Shown: piece after piece, positions 1-8,801 of the stretch
Layout: every line of letters begins with the position of its first letter
Numbering within the stretch: position 1 is the stretch's first letter
From: Natrialba asiatica DSM 12278
GTDB taxonomy: Archaea > Halobacteriota > Halobacteria > Halobacteriales > Natrialbaceae
DNA: 64,000 nucleotides
Reading direction: 5' to 3'
Assembly: GCF_000337555.1 (NCBI RefSeq)
Contig: NZ_AOIO01000021.1
Span: 112,430 to 176,429, forward strand
The notes under the pieces: model-generated
Database searches by the model: none
Told to the model about the DNA's origin: nothing
Seen by the model: only the letters and a program-made list of their open reading frames with translations
Made by a program: the position numbers and the translations under genes

Positions 1-642
1 TCCTTCCGTTGCCTTGGGGCGTGTGACGGCGCTCTCGTTGCTCTCTGCCAGCGCTTCGAGGTGGAGCACGTGCCACTTCCAGTCGCCGTTTTCGTCCCGG
101 AAGACGGCGAACTGTGCACCTTCGAGGGCGTCGCCGGTGAGTATCGGCGGTTCCTCCGTTTCGCCTTCCTCCGTGACGAACATCCCCTTGCGACCGGTCA
201 GCACCGGGACGAGTGCGGTAACGCCCGCGATGATCCCGATACCGAGCGTGTAGACGAGAATAACCTGCACGCTGTAGTCGGTTCCGAGGTTCCGCCAGTT
301 GTAGGGATACGCCCAGCCGAAGAATCCGACGCCGACGAACGCGATAACCAGTCCGATACCGCTCGCCTGAATCCCCCGTTTTCGAACGGGCAGCATCAGG
401 ACAATACCGAAGAGACAGAGGGCAAGCCCCGTCGCGGCGATGACCCCGGAGGCGCGGATGATCCCATACGCATTGATCTCGGCCGCGTAGCCGGCGATAA
501 ACGTCGTGACGCCCGCAATCGCGACGACGTATCCGACGATGAATACCCAGTAGCCGTACACATCCTTCGTCGAGTCGGGCTCCCCGACGTAGCGTTCGTA
601 CAACCGATACAGTTTGTGGTGAAGGTCACTGATCGAAGACAT
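1..642 (-). CDS. Membrane protein with DUF1508/YegP-like tail (cut by window edge)
   Basis: Reads leftward and runs off the left edge, so only the first 214 codons are visible. The ATG at 642 opens the protein with MSSISDLHHKLYRLYERYVG. Four hydrophobic stretches follow, at about residues 32-52, 62-85, 92-111 and 125-148, then a soluble part. Residues about 178-200 (FAVFRDENGDWKWHVLH) match the DUF1508/YegP pattern of F-x-V-x-x-D-x2-G-x-W-[RK]-W. Such four-helix plus soluble-tail proteins are common in haloarchaea, but I cannot name a function. The reading frame is fully open with haloarchaeal codon use; frames on the other strand over this stretch are shadows. Confidence 0.75.
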   Translation of the reverse strand, partial: MSSISDLHHKLYRLYERYVGEPDSTKDVYGYWVFIVGYVVAIAGVTTFIAGYAAEINAYGIIRASGVIAATGLALCLFGIVLMLPVRKRGIQASGIGLVIAFVGVGFFGWAYPYNWRNLGTDYSVQVILVYTLGIGIIAGVTALVPVLTGRKGMFVTEEGETEEPPILTGDALEGAQFAVFRDENGDWKWHVLHLEALAESNESAVTRPKATEG

Positions 643-1249
643 TCGAAATGTGACCGGAACACGGAAACCCACCATAATAAACCTCTGGCCATCGGACACA
701 CGACAGACATATAATTATACAGATAAACCGGCCGACAACGGTTTCAACTTTGATTTTTAGAAGAGACTGTCAGATCACCCACGATTGCTGCTTCCAGCCG
801 TGTCTGTGATTCGAATGGGGCGCTTGAAACAGTATTACCCCAACTTGTTCGCGAACATATCACATCTTTTACCATGGTCGCCGCCCCAATCATGTCAACA
901 CACCTTGTTTTTCGGGGCCAGGGACGGTACTACGGATCGTCTTCGCCCTGCGTCGATAGCACCACCTGTCCCTCCTTATTCCGACGGCGAACTCGCGGGC
1001 GTCGCTCTGCGATCTTCGGTCCGAAAGCGATCCGGAAGAAGCGCCGCGAGTTCAGGCACAACGACGAGTCCACCCAGTGCGGTTACGACGCCTCGCCCGC
1101 GTTCGGTTCATCCGATTACGGTCGGAGGATATCACCGCGTACTTTCAGGGAGAACGGAGACGGTCGACCGCTTCTCGATCCGTTTTGTCGACGAGTTCGA
1201 TTGCGCTCGGGCTGTCGTCATCGTCCGTCGCGCGTCGATGGCAGGTCCA
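643..1249. other. Gene-poor gap with possible decayed coding remnants
   Basis: No ORF here reads like a protein. On the minus strand short protein-like pieces appear in different frames, separated by stops. One of 43 codons (976-1107) contains VTALGGLVVVPELAALLPDR, and another near 1150-1230 contains SAIELVDKTDREAVDRLRSP. This pattern suggests a decayed gene, but I cannot identify its family. The stretch from about 690 to 870 is AT-richer and probably holds the promoter of the leftward membrane protein gene. Confidence 0.35.
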
Positions 1250-2089
1250 CTACTTCAGTAACGCACCCGCGGGATGGGTCGCACAGACCGACGGTTCGTA
1301 TCCCGCCGCCGAGAGTCCCGTCCCGAGCGCAAAGACCGTCTCGCCGAGCATCGCCATCGACGCCTGGCCGTTCTCGTCGGTCACGTCGCCAATCGCCTTT
1401 GCGACCTGGTCGGTCAGCAACTCCGCTTCGCGGGCGAACAGCCGCGAGGCGTACATAAACGAGAGGAGCGTCGGTTCCTCGACGACCCGCGAGAGCGCCT
1501 CCTTGCCCGCGGTCGTCAGTTGCTCCGTTTCGCCCGCGAGCACGTCCGCCGTCGAGAGTTCACCGAACGACACGTATTCGACGCGCGCTCGCGTGGGGAT
1601 GGCGTCGAGTTTGTTCTCCTGTGGGCTCCCCGGCTCGAGACGGATCGGAATGCCGCCGTGAGCCTGCGCGACGACATCGCCCAACCCGGTGCCGGCCTGG
1701 ACCTCTGCACCGTGGGCGACCGCTACGAGTTCGTTTCGCGAGAGCTTGCACTCGAAAACACGGTTTGCTGCGAGTGCGGTGCCGAGTGCCATCGCACCCG
1801 AGACGCCGAAGCCGGCACCCAGCGGGAGGTCGGATTCGGCCTCAACGCGGGCAACGACGCCGAGCGTCTCGAGCACGGTTTCGACCGGTTCGATGTCGAT
1901 CATTTCGCCGTCGAGAATGACGATCGACTCCGATGCCTCCTCGGAGACCGGTTCGACCGTCACCGTCACCCCGTCGGTCAGCGTCAATCCGGCACCGCGC
2001 GATCCCGCTTTCGTCGGATCGTCGGCCGGGTGCGCGCTGAAAAAGCCCGTAATGTGCCCTGGTACGAACGCCGTCGCCTCCTCGCGCAT
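1250..2089 (-). CDS. Pantoate kinase (archaeal CoA biosynthesis, GHMP family)
   Basis: Phosphorylates pantoate to 4-phosphopantoate, the archaeal alternative to bacterial PanC chemistry in coenzyme A synthesis; cytoplasmic. The 279-residue protein starts MREEATAFVPGHITGFFSAH, typical of archaeal PoK, and has the GHMP glycine/serine loop LPLGAGFGVSGAMALGTALA near residues 85-105. A longer GTG-start frame (to 2137) exists, but the minus-strand TATA-like GTTATAC at about 2113-2119 lies 25-29 nt upstream of ATG 2089, so the leaderless ATG is preferred. The usual partner, phosphopantothenate synthetase, is not in the window. Confidence 0.9.
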   Translation of the reverse strand: MREEATAFVPGHITGFFSAHPADDPTKAGSRGAGLTLTDGVTVTVEPVSEEASESIVILDGEMIDIEPVETVLETLGVVARVEAESDLPLGAGFGVSGAMALGTALAANRVFECKLSRNELVAVAHGAEVQAGTGLGDVVAQAHGGIPIRLEPGSPQENKLDAIPTRARVEYVSFGELSTADVLAGETEQLTTAGKEALSRVVEEPTLLSFMYASRLFAREAELLTDQVAKAIGDVTDENGQASMAMLGETVFALGTGLSAAGYEPSVCATHPAGALLK

Positions 2090-2112
2090 TGGCGTCCCTT
2101 GCGACTCGGGGA

Positions 2113-2119
2113 GTATAAC
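2113..2119 (-). promoter_or_regulatory. TATA-like box of the pantoate kinase gene
   Basis: Minus-strand GTTATAC sits 25-29 nt upstream of ATG 2089, the spacing of a leaderless haloarchaeal promoter. It decides the start against the longer GTG frame, within which it lies. Confidence 0.5.
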
Positions 2120-2170
2120 GTTGCGGATTCGAGCCACGCTGTGGCCCTACAGGCGGTTTTGTTACTGCTA

Positions 2171-2863
2171 TCACACGTCTCTCGTCTTCGTTTGCACCCC
2201 CGTCCGATTCGAGACGGTCACGGTGACGAGCCTGGACTCGATCCGCCGCAGCGTCTGCCCAACTGAACTCGCAGAACAGTCCAGTTTCGCCGCGATATCC
2301 TCGTAGGTCGCCTCCCGTGGAACCTCGTAATAGCCGCACTCGTAGGCGGTGAGCAAGACCTCGCGCTGGCGGGTCGTGAGTTCGTGAAACTGTCGACTGG
2401 CGGTGTGATCGTACTCCGTAACGGTTTCGACGGTGAGATCGGCGAGGTCGCGGGTCTCGGCGACGAGTTGCTGTACGTCCCCGCTCGGCCCCGCGACCGT
2501 CACCTGCAGCGACGAGCGCTCCGGATCGACGAACTCCATCGGATACTGCACCAAGACCGCGTAATTCCGATGGGGTTCGAGAATCGCGCGGTTGAACTCG
2601 GTCGGCTGGTAGCGGAGTTGGACCATCATCGTTTGATCGGTGTCGATGATCTCGCAGTCCACCAGGCGCGGCAGGTCCTCATCGAAGGACCGACGAACCG
2701 CTGATACCTCACCCGTCACCTCGAGAAACACCGTTATCGTCCCGTCCGTAAGGATGTCTACCTCGTGGATCGCCTCGAGGGTCACCCCGTTCGCCCGAAA
2801 GCGGAGTTCCGTCGGATCGAAGTACCTTTCCCGTGGAGTGACAACATATGTCACTCTCTTCAT
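2171..2863 (-). CDS. HTH-10 (Bat-type) transcriptional regulator
   Basis: A 230-residue predicted DNA-binding protein. The N-terminal 150 residues form the variable sensor-like region usual in this haloarchaeal family. The C-terminus carries the HTH-10 signature LTTRQREVLLTAYECGYYEV followed by PREATYEDIAAKLDCSASSV and a recognition helix ending in TLRRIESRL. ATG 2863 (MKRVTYVV) is chosen over an ATG five codons upstream because an AT-rich TTTTTACC element lies about 30 nt before it. The target is unknown. The pantoate kinase gene lies downstream on the same strand 81 bp away with its own TATA box, so a shared operon is not required. Confidence 0.85.
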   Translation of the reverse strand: MKRVTYVVTPRERYFDPTELRFRANGVTLEAIHEVDILTDGTITVFLEVTGEVSAVRRSFDEDLPRLVDCEIIDTDQTMMVQLRYQPTEFNRAILEPHRNYAVLVQYPMEFVDPERSSLQVTVAGPSGDVQQLVAETRDLADLTVETVTEYDHTASRQFHELTTRQREVLLTAYECGYYEVPREATYEDIAAKLDCSASSVGQTLRRIESRLVTVTVSNRTGVQTKTRDV

Positions 2864-3262
2864 GTAGCCAGAGGACAATAACCATTGGTAAAAACGTTCC
2901 GAAGCGAGTGAAGGCGGTGATTCGTTAAGCGTGAACAGTGAGGCGGGAGGGTTTTCGCCATGGAACAGCTAAAAATCTACCCGCCTCATCCTCCGGCCGT
3001 AACTAAATACGAACCCGTTTCTCCCGTATCAGATAGAAGACGACTAATTCCATCGATCCGTACAACACTCCTCTTACGTTGAAGGGCCCGGCGCTGTGTG
3101 CCCATCGACCGATTTCGAATACATCGTGCGTTGCTGGGATCCCTGACACTGAAGGGAAATTTCGGTCGTTCTGGATCTGACAGGAGTTCTGTGGAGATGA
3201 TTGGTATAATGAAATTGTCTACGGACAGTATAATTAACCTCGATTGCTCTTTCTGCGAGGGT
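2864..3262. other. Divergent intergenic region, about 400 bp
   Basis: Lies between the leftward HTH-10 regulator gene and the rightward beta-propeller gene and should contain both promoters. ORFs crossing it are composition shadows. I see no repeat, RNA gene or operator that I can support, apart from the TATA-like box listed separately. Confidence 0.5.
3229..3237 (+). promoter_or_regulatory. TATA-like box before the beta-propeller gene
   Basis: TATAATTAA lies about 30 nt upstream of ATG 3263, fitting leaderless transcription and supporting that start over the frame's upstream ATG at 3098. Confidence 0.5.
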
Positions 3263-4768
3263 ATGGATGAACACGACAGTAATCCACTCGAAGAGCAATC
3301 GTTCCAATCAACTCGTCGTCGCGGATTCCTGCACGGTGCTGCAGGTGCGTGCCTCCTTTCGGGGATCGGAACTGGAATAGCCACTAGTGGCGAAAGTAAT
3401 GAGAGCACGGAGTCGAGTGCGGGTGAAGAACTGTGGCGAGTCGATTTCACTAATTCGGAATTCCTTCGTGGTCCTTCCTTGTCATCCGTAGCGGATGGTT
3501 CCCTCTTCGTGAGTAACCCCGATGCTGTTCATGCACTGTCCGCATCGACGGGCGACGAAGAGTGGCAATTCGGTGTCGACGACACGAGATTTCACAATCC
3601 GCCGATCGTGGTCGATGGCACCGTCTTTGCTACGACTAACGATCCCTCCGGTCAGGAAGGAGGGGACGGAAAGGGTACCTCGGTGTACGCGCTCGACGCG
3701 AACACGGGCGAACAGAAGTGGCAGTTCGACGAGTACGAGGATACAGTTGCACCGATACACGTTGCGGAGAACACCGTCTTCATCCCATCACAATTTTGCG
3801 TCTACGCGGTGGACGCGGCCACCGGAGAACAACGATGGCAGTTCGAGGTGGGCTACGGCGTAGAAACAAACCCCAGAACGGACTTCTTCGCCGAGACGGC
3901 CACCGGCACACTCTACGTCGCTGATGCTGACGGGAACGTGTTCGCCGTGGACGTGGCTACCGGCGAGGAAGAGTGGCGCGCCGACGTAGGGACTCGGGTA
4001 ACGACCGGGTTGTCGGTGGTCGATGGCACGCTGTTCCTCGGGGCATTCAGCAGTGACATTGAACAGCCGACTAACTCCGAACTCCAGTACTACGTTTCCG
4101 CGCTGGACGCAGCCACCGGCGACGAACGCTGGCGATTCACGCTGAATCCGGAGCCCGGTCTCGAAAGCCCGACGCTCGAGTTCGTAACCGTGATCGACGA
4201 CACGCTCTTTGCCGGGTCGGACGCGTGTTCTGACTATCCCACGTGCGCCAGTCTGTACGCCGTTGACGCGGCTTCAGGCGAAGAAAAGTGGCAATTCGAG
4301 GCCGACAATTCGGTCAATACGGTGACCGAGGCGGATGGCACGCTCTTCGTCGGAACTGCGCTTGGGAATGGCGACGACGGCGTCGTTCACGCGGTGGATG
4401 CGGAGACGGGCACGGAACTGTGGTGTTTCCTCGCCGGTAATCTGTTGCTCTCACCGATAACCGTCATCGAGGATACCCTCTTCGTCGTCAGCAGAACTGA
4501 TACGGACTTTGAGGACGCTTATCGGTTGAACGCGCTGGATACGGCCACCGGCGACGAAAAGTGGAACTTCATCGCCGATAGCGACGTTGGCGGGCCGAGG
4601 TTCGCGGACGGGACCGTCTTCGTTTCAGCCGATCGCGCAACGGTGCACGCGCTGGATGCAGGTGTAGAGCGCTCGAACGAAGACGGTGGAACAGATGACG
4701 ACTCGATCGAGGATAGCGGAACAGACGAGAACTCGGGCGGGAACACCGAAGACGAAGCGAACTGCTAG
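3263..4768 (+). CDS. Tat-exported PQQ-like beta-propeller protein
   Basis: A 501-residue secreted protein. Near residues 17-40 the N-terminus has the twin-arginine signal STRRRGFLHGAAGACLLSG. The mature part is a PQQ/YVTN-like propeller: at least seven repeats carry the pattern V-x-A-L-D-A-x-T-G-[ED]-[EQ]-x-W-x-F (for example YALDANTGEQKWQF and YAVDAATGEQRWQF), about 40-60 residues apart. The last 40 residues are Asp/Glu/Ser/Gly-rich (NEDGGTDDDSIEDSGTDENS), a typical haloarchaeal surface tail. Enzyme activity is unproven; many such proteins have binding or scaffold roles. The frame extends upstream to 3098 but the TATA box and the Tat signal support ATG 3263. Confidence 0.85.
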   Translation: MDEHDSNPLEEQSFQSTRRRGFLHGAAGACLLSGIGTGIATSGESNESTESSAGEELWRVDFTNSEFLRGPSLSSVADGSLFVSNPDAVHALSASTGDEEWQFGVDDTRFHNPPIVVDGTVFATTNDPSGQEGGDGKGTSVYALDANTGEQKWQFDEYEDTVAPIHVAENTVFIPSQFCVYAVDAATGEQRWQFEVGYGVETNPRTDFFAETATGTLYVADADGNVFAVDVATGEEEWRADVGTRVTTGLSVVDGTLFLGAFSSDIEQPTNSELQYYVSALDAATGDERWRFTLNPEPGLESPTLEFVTVIDDTLFAGSDACSDYPTCASLYAVDAASGEEKWQFEADNSVNTVTEADGTLFVGTALGNGDDGVVHAVDAETGTELWCFLAGNLLLSPITVIEDTLFVVSRTDTDFEDAYRLNALDTATGDEKWNFIADSDVGGPRFADGTVFVSADRATVHALDAGVERSNEDGGTDDDSIEDSGTDENSGGNTEDEANC

Positions 4769-4928
4769 GACGGACGTCCGTATCGGAAACCCCGGGTTCC
4801 CAGTGTACACTCGGTGTCCTCCGGGCCGATATCCGAGCGCGATAGCCAGTCGACTTCGAAATCGCTGTCGCGGCTGTTTTTGGCGTGATAGGAACTCTCA
4901 GCGGCCGGGGAACACAACTGATAATGGA

Positions 4929-5684
4929 TCAGTCGTAGGAGACGACTGACACGGGGACGTAATCGCTTGTGTACGTGACATCAAGGCCACGGTGGCAAGC
5001 AAAGACTACGCAAAAGCAGGCGTGAATGTTCACGAGTTCCATTGGAATTGATTCGTATATGTCAAGGGTCTCGTGAAAGTCATCTAGACCTCGGCAGGCA
5101 TCCACAACCTGTTCGACATCGTTATTCGCGGTACCCCTCACTGCTGACACCAGATTCAGATTTCGTTTTGCATAGGCCGATTGATCGTCCAACGAGTCGA
5201 ACTTTGACTGGGCTGATTCGATGTAATCACTATGAGCCTCGCCGAGAACGAGCGCTGCGAGCGCTGCCACTGCATCGATGGTCAGTGTTGTCTCCCATCC
5301 ACGACACTCCTTGAGAAACGGAAGAGATGCCCATTCGTAGACATCCTCTGCCGTTTCGAGGAGAACGTCGTTATCAGCCGCGAACGTCGCTAATTGCATC
5401 GCTGTGAGTGCATCAGTCCAGGGCTTTGCAGTGAGTGAACTCGGTGGATCGGATGAATCAAACCTATCTTCTGCGACGAATCGTGCATATTGGAGGTAAT
5501 TCGGTGCTGCTTCGGTAGCCCATGTGCGTGCCTCGTCGATCTCGCCAATGTCGAGATACGAGAGAATGATGTCTCTCGCACCGCCACGGCCACCATCGAC
5601 AGTATCTGGTAGACGACCGGTCTCAGCTTTTTCGGCGTCGGCGGCCCGGTTGACGAAGTCTCGTAACTCACTCGCATCAGTCAT
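4929..5684 (-). CDS. Imm49-like putative immunity protein
   Basis: A 251-residue soluble, helical protein. I do not recognise it with certainty, but the layout resembles Imm49 (immunity 49) proteins of polymorphic toxin systems: an N-terminal helical region, a central W-x-T-x-x-x-[TM]-x-x-A-x-F-A segment (WTDALTAMQLATFAAD), and a C-terminus ending CHRGLDVTYTSDYVPVSVVS, comparable to the Imm49 ending G-[LF]-x-[IV]-x-V-x-S-D-Y-[LV]-P. Base composition is poorer in G+C than in its neighbours. It probably forms a unit with the small ORF just upstream (15 bp gap). No toxin gene is visible. Alternative: a haloarchaeal hypothetical protein of unknown role. Confidence 0.6.
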   Translation of the reverse strand: MTDASELRDFVNRAADAEKAETGRLPDTVDGGRGGARDIILSYLDIGEIDEARTWATEAAPNYLQYARFVAEDRFDSSDPPSSLTAKPWTDALTAMQLATFAADNDVLLETAEDVYEWASLPFLKECRGWETTLTIDAVAALAALVLGEAHSDYIESAQSKFDSLDDQSAYAKRNLNLVSAVRGTANNDVEQVVDACRGLDDFHETLDIYESIPMELVNIHACFCVVFACHRGLDVTYTSDYVPVSVVSYD

Positions 5685-5699
5685 ATTCTCTGATACCGT

Positions 5700-5936
5700 T
5701 CATCCAAACCGGATATATCCGCCATGGTTTTCCAACTCGGAAAGTGCTTGTTCCAACGGAACATCTGACTGTGGCCAGTCCATCGATTTTGAGTAGTAGT
5801 GACACTGCTTATCCTCTCCTCTCCCTTCTTCAGCGTGATATCCGTGGGCAAATACCCGATTGAAAGCACTCTGAGGGGCGGGCTTCTGCACTGGTTGGTA
5901 GAGCAGATACAGTACGAGGAGCCAACCGTCCGTCAT
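5700..5936 (-). CDS. Small hypothetical protein upstream of the Imm49-like gene
   Basis: A 78-residue ORF starting MTDGWLLVLYLLYQ and ending LSELENHGGYIRFG. The first 14 residues are hydrophobic and the rest is polar with His, Tyr and Glu. A TATTAG element about 34 nt before the ATG would suit a leaderless start, and the stop is 15 bp from the next gene, so the two could be co-transcribed. I recognise no family. It could be a degenerate toxin piece or a chance ORF in an AT-richer islet. Confidence 0.35.
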   Translation of the reverse strand: MTDGWLLVLYLLYQPVQKPAPQSAFNRVFAHGYHAEEGRGEDKQCHYYSKSMDWPQSDVPLEQALSELENHGGYIRFG

Positions 5937-6073
5937 TCTTCAGGAACGGTCTATTAGGAAGGCTAATAGGCGCTAATAAAATCCTACAAGGTTGTAAGAG
6001 TTGATCCATCTAATACAGTAGTTGTCTGATTATATAGTGCTCATCTTCAAACAGCACTCCAGCGACGAAGGCT

Positions 6074-6220
6074 CCGATTTCGACACGAAAATGGAGAAAT
6101 AGGAACGTTGTCGAACGTGCCTTTCAAGGGATAAAGCGACGAACCTCCTTGGTTTCAAACTGCTTCGTCTACGCAAGATCAGTGACCACAGAATCGTGGC
6201 TCCAAGCATTCACTGTCTAG
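6074..6220 (+). pseudogene. Remnant of an IS6-family transposase C-terminus
   Basis: In one frame this stretch reads RNVVERAFQGIKRRTSLVSN then CFVYARSVTTESWLQAFTV and stops. Haloarchaeal IS6-group transposases (ISH14/ISH15-like) end with a closely similar pattern, R-N-x-V-E-R-x-F-x-x-[IV]-K-R-R-T-x-x-[FV]-S-N-x-F followed by a T-x-E-x-W-L-x-x-F segment, and the Glu of V-E-R is the last DDE catalytic residue. About 49 codons survive. No upstream catalytic Asp residues and no convincing terminal inverted repeats remain, so this is an inactive relic. Identification is from memory of the family, not a search. Confidence 0.6.
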
Positions 6221-6302
6221 CATACTGCTACAAACCAAACACGACCCGAGTGAACGGACGCAACGGCGGTGACGGAACTCGTTATCGGATCGTTCCGTCC
6301 CG

Positions 6303-6309
6303 TATATAA
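6303..6309 (+). promoter_or_regulatory. TATA box of the lipase-like gene
   Basis: TATATAA lies 61 nt before ATG 6370. With a transcript start 25-28 nt downstream, the mRNA would have a leader of about 35-40 nt, unlike most genes here. No Shine-Dalgarno sequence is evident before the ATG. Confidence 0.5.
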
Positions 6310-6369
6310 ATGAGTTCGTTCGTGAAGAATTGAATCTTTGCTCGCGTACGCCGATCGTTTGCTTGCGAT

Positions 6370-7290
6370 ATGGCAGAAAATAACAGCCACAGTGCGAGCA
6401 GAGACGCATCGACACCGACGACCCGCGATCGGCGGGCGACGGCGGAAACGGAATCGACGGCGACGACACGGCGATCGCTCCTCGCGGCGACCGGCGCGAC
6501 GGTCGCGGGGGCAGCGGGACTGTCCGCAACGACGACGACAGCAACGGCAGCGCCTTGGGACATCGACGTCATCGAAATCGACGAGGGACTGTTCGGGTGG
6601 AGCGCCGACGGAAGCCTCCCCGTCGCGGACGAGCTGTTCGTCTTCATCCACGGCTGGTTCGGCGATTCGACCGCCCGCAGTCAGGCCGACGACGTGCTCC
6701 AGTCGATCCAATCCGGCGGCTTCTCGCCCGACGAGAGCGTCGCCCTCGAGTGGCCCGCGAGCACGGCCAACTACTTCGGCGCGGAGGCGGACACCGAAGA
6801 CGTGGGCGAAGTCGCCGCCGAGCTCGCCGAAGAGTTCTACGACGACGGCGGCGGGAACATCCGTCTCGTCGGCCACTCCCTCGGCGGACGGTGCGTACTC
6901 TGGACGGCGGACAAACTGAGCGCCGGCTACGAACTGGAGACGGTCGCTCCGTTGGGTGCAGCCGCCGACGGCTCCGAGGTTTGCGGTTCGCCGTGGAACG
7001 ATGGCCTCGACAACGCCTGCGAGGTCCGCAACTACCACTCCGAGAACGACTCGACGGTCGGCGGTGCCTACGGCGGCTTCGGCGATACGGCGCTCGGAAC
7101 CGAAGGCGCGGGCTGCTCGCCGGCCGCGAACTACACGGATATCGACGTCACCGCAAGCGTCGGCAGCCACCTCGCGTACCTCGGCGACTCGGCTGTCGGG
7201 TCCGATCTCGCCGATGCAATCCTGAGTGGGAGCTGTGACGGTACCGACGACGATGACGATAGCGACGATGATGACGGCGGTTGGTGGTAG
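6370..7290 (+). CDS. Tat-exported alpha/beta hydrolase (lipase/esterase-like)
   Basis: A 306-residue protein with a long, Ser/Thr-rich N-region and a Tat signal at residues 34-60 (TTRRSLLAATGATVAGAAGL), predicted to be exported folded. The mature domain has the oxyanion-side motif VFIHGWFGD near residues 91-99 and the nucleophile elbow GHSLGG (Ser about residue 168) of lipases. A catalytic Asp and His cannot be fixed by eye; SHLAYLGD near residue 265 is a candidate for His. The tail is an acidic stretch ending GGWW. Substrate is unknown, but triacylglycerol lipase-like or PGAP1-like folds fit. It lies just after the IS remnant but has normal haloarchaeal composition. Confidence 0.8.
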   Translation: MAENNSHSASRDASTPTTRDRRATAETESTATTRRSLLAATGATVAGAAGLSATTTTATAAPWDIDVIEIDEGLFGWSADGSLPVADELFVFIHGWFGDSTARSQADDVLQSIQSGGFSPDESVALEWPASTANYFGAEADTEDVGEVAAELAEEFYDDGGGNIRLVGHSLGGRCVLWTADKLSAGYELETVAPLGAAADGSEVCGSPWNDGLDNACEVRNYHSENDSTVGGAYGGFGDTALGTEGAGCSPAANYTDIDVTASVGSHLAYLGDSAVGSDLADAILSGSCDGTDDDDDSDDDDGGWW

Positions 7291-7380
7291 CTAGTATCCC
7301 GCCGTTCGACACCTATCGTCATCGAAGACGGCGAGACGACGTCTTCCCCTGACTGACGGAGACTTTCAACCTCGTCGCCC

Positions 7381-8682
7381 TTACGGGCTCAGACGTTGAC
7401 GATCCCGCGGGAAGAGGACCGCTTCTCGGATGTTATCGAGTCCGAGAATCGTCATGATCAGGCGCTCGCCGCCGAGTCCGAAGCCGGCGTGGGGCGGCAT
7501 GCCGTACTTGAACATCTTCGTGTAGTACTCGAACTGGTCGGGGTCGAGACCCTGCTGTTCGAATCCTTCGATGAGGTGTTCGTGACGGTGCTCGCGCTGG
7601 CCGCCCGAGACGAGTTCCATGCGCGGGTGCATCAGGTCGAAGCCGGTCGAGAGTTCTTCGTCGCCGTGGTCCATGATGTAGAACGGCTTGATCTCGCTCG
7701 GCCAGTCGGTGATGAAGTAGTGACCGCCAACGTCGTCGCCGAGGGCCTTCTCACCCTCGGTCGGCAGGTCGTCGCCCCAGACGAGCTGTTCGTCGAGTTC
7801 GCCAGTGGCGTTGATGCGTTCGATGGCCTCCTCGTAGCTGAGCCGGGGGAAGTCGCCCTCCGGAACCGAAAAGTCCTCGGCGAGGCCGAGCGCCTCGAGT
7901 TCGTCGCCGCAGTTCTCGGCGACGGCCTCGTAGGCGGCCTTGACGACGCCCTCGGCGACGTCCATCGCGTCGTTCTGGTCGCAGAACGCGCCCTCGAAGT
8001 CGATCGAGGTGGCCTCGTTTAAGTGCCGCGGCGTGTTGTGTTCCTCGGCGCGGAAGATGGGACCGATCTCGAAGACGCGCTCGACGTTCGAGCCGGCGAT
8101 CAGCTGCTTGAACAGCTGGGGCGACTGGTTCATGAACGCCTCCTCGCCGAAGTAGGTGATCGGGAAGAGTTCGGTGCCGCCCTCGGTTCCGGTGGCGACG
8201 ATCTTCGGCGTGTTGATCTCGGTGCAGTGGAACTCGCGGAACCGCTCGCGGGCGGCGCGCAGGATCTCGGCCCGGATCTCGAAGACGGCCTGGACCTCGT
8301 CCTTGCGCAGGTCGAGCGTGCGGTTGTCGAGTCGCGTCGAGAGATCGGCGTCGACCTTGCCCGAGGGGTCGAGCGGCAGTTCGGGGTCGGCGGCGGAGAT
8401 GACGTCGACCGATTCGGGAACGACTTCGACGCCCGTCGGCGCGCGCGGTTCCTCTTCGACGGCTCCGGAGACGCTCACGACGCTCTCGCGGGAGACGCCC
8501 AGCCCGGTTTCGACGAGGTCGTCGTCCATCTCGTCTTTCTCGAACTTGATCTGGATCTTTCCGGTGGCGTCTCGGAGAATCAGGAAGGCGATTCCGCCGA
8601 GGTCACGGATCTCGTGCACCCAGCCGGCGACCGTCGCGTCGTCGCCCGGCTCGGCGTCGGCAGTGTAGGTTCTGTCCTGCAT
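7381..8682 (-). CDS. aspS: Aspartate--tRNA ligase, archaeal type
   Basis: Class II synthetase charging tRNA-Asp, in archaea often also tRNA-Asn as a non-discriminating enzyme. The 433 residues match archaeal length. The N-terminal OB-fold anticodon domain contains [20 protein letters not shown]. Motif 2 is [14 protein letters not shown] and motif 3 is [11 protein letters not shown] near the C-terminus. ATG 8682 ([13 protein letters not shown]) is preferred over an upstream in-frame start because CTTAAGTTG lies about 30 nt before it. Discrimination between tRNA-Asp and tRNA-Asn cannot be read from the sequence. It is a single-gene unit, convergent with the lipase-like gene. Confidence 0.95.
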   Translation of the reverse strand: MQDRTYTADAEPGDDATVAGWVHEIRDLGGIAFLILRDATGKIQIKFEKDEMDDDLVETGLGVSRESVVSVSGAVEEEPRAPTGVEVVPESVDVISAADPELPLDPSGKVDADLSTRLDNRTLDLRKDEVQAVFEIRAEILRAARERFREFHCTEINTPKIVATGTEGGTELFPITYFGEEAFMNQSPQLFKQLIAGSNVERVFEIGPIFRAEEHNTPRHLNEATSIDFEGAFCDQNDAMDVAEGVVKAAYEAVAENCGDELEALGLAEDFSVPEGDFPRLSYEEAIERINATGELDEQLVWGDDLPTEGEKALGDDVGGHYFITDWPSEIKPFYIMDHGDEELSTGFDLMHPRMELVSGGQREHRHEHLIEGFEQQGLDPDQFEYYTKMFKYGMPPHAGFGLGGERLIMTILGLDNIREAVLFPRDRQRLSP

Positions 8683-8801
8683 ACCACCCGGTTCCCGTCG
8701 CCGCAACTTAAGCGCAATCGTTCCGACCCGCCGTCCGGGGTGTGACGGTCGGCGGCGAGAGGTCGCGTCCCCGATCCTGCCGACGGTTCACGCTCCCGCA
8801 G

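Larger units (their letters stand above)
5937..6369. other. Low-GC intergenic islet containing an IS remnant
   Basis: Markedly AT-richer than the flanks. It holds the presumed promoter of the small leftward ORF, a decayed IS6-type transposase tail (listed separately) and the lipase promoter. Nothing else is supported. Confidence 0.5.

Noticed and set aside
785-1261. 158-codon plus-strand ORF
   Set aside because: Ser/Pro/Arg-rich sequence with no domain and no matching promoter; overlaps other long frames in high-GC DNA, so it is a composition artefact.
2090-2137. GTG-start extension of pantoate kinase
   Set aside because: A TATA-like box lies inside this extension at leaderless distance from ATG 2089, and family members start at that Met.
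1274-2306. Long plus-strand ORFs opposite pantoate kinase and the regulator
   Set aside because: Arg-rich antisense shadows of clearly identified minus-strand genes.
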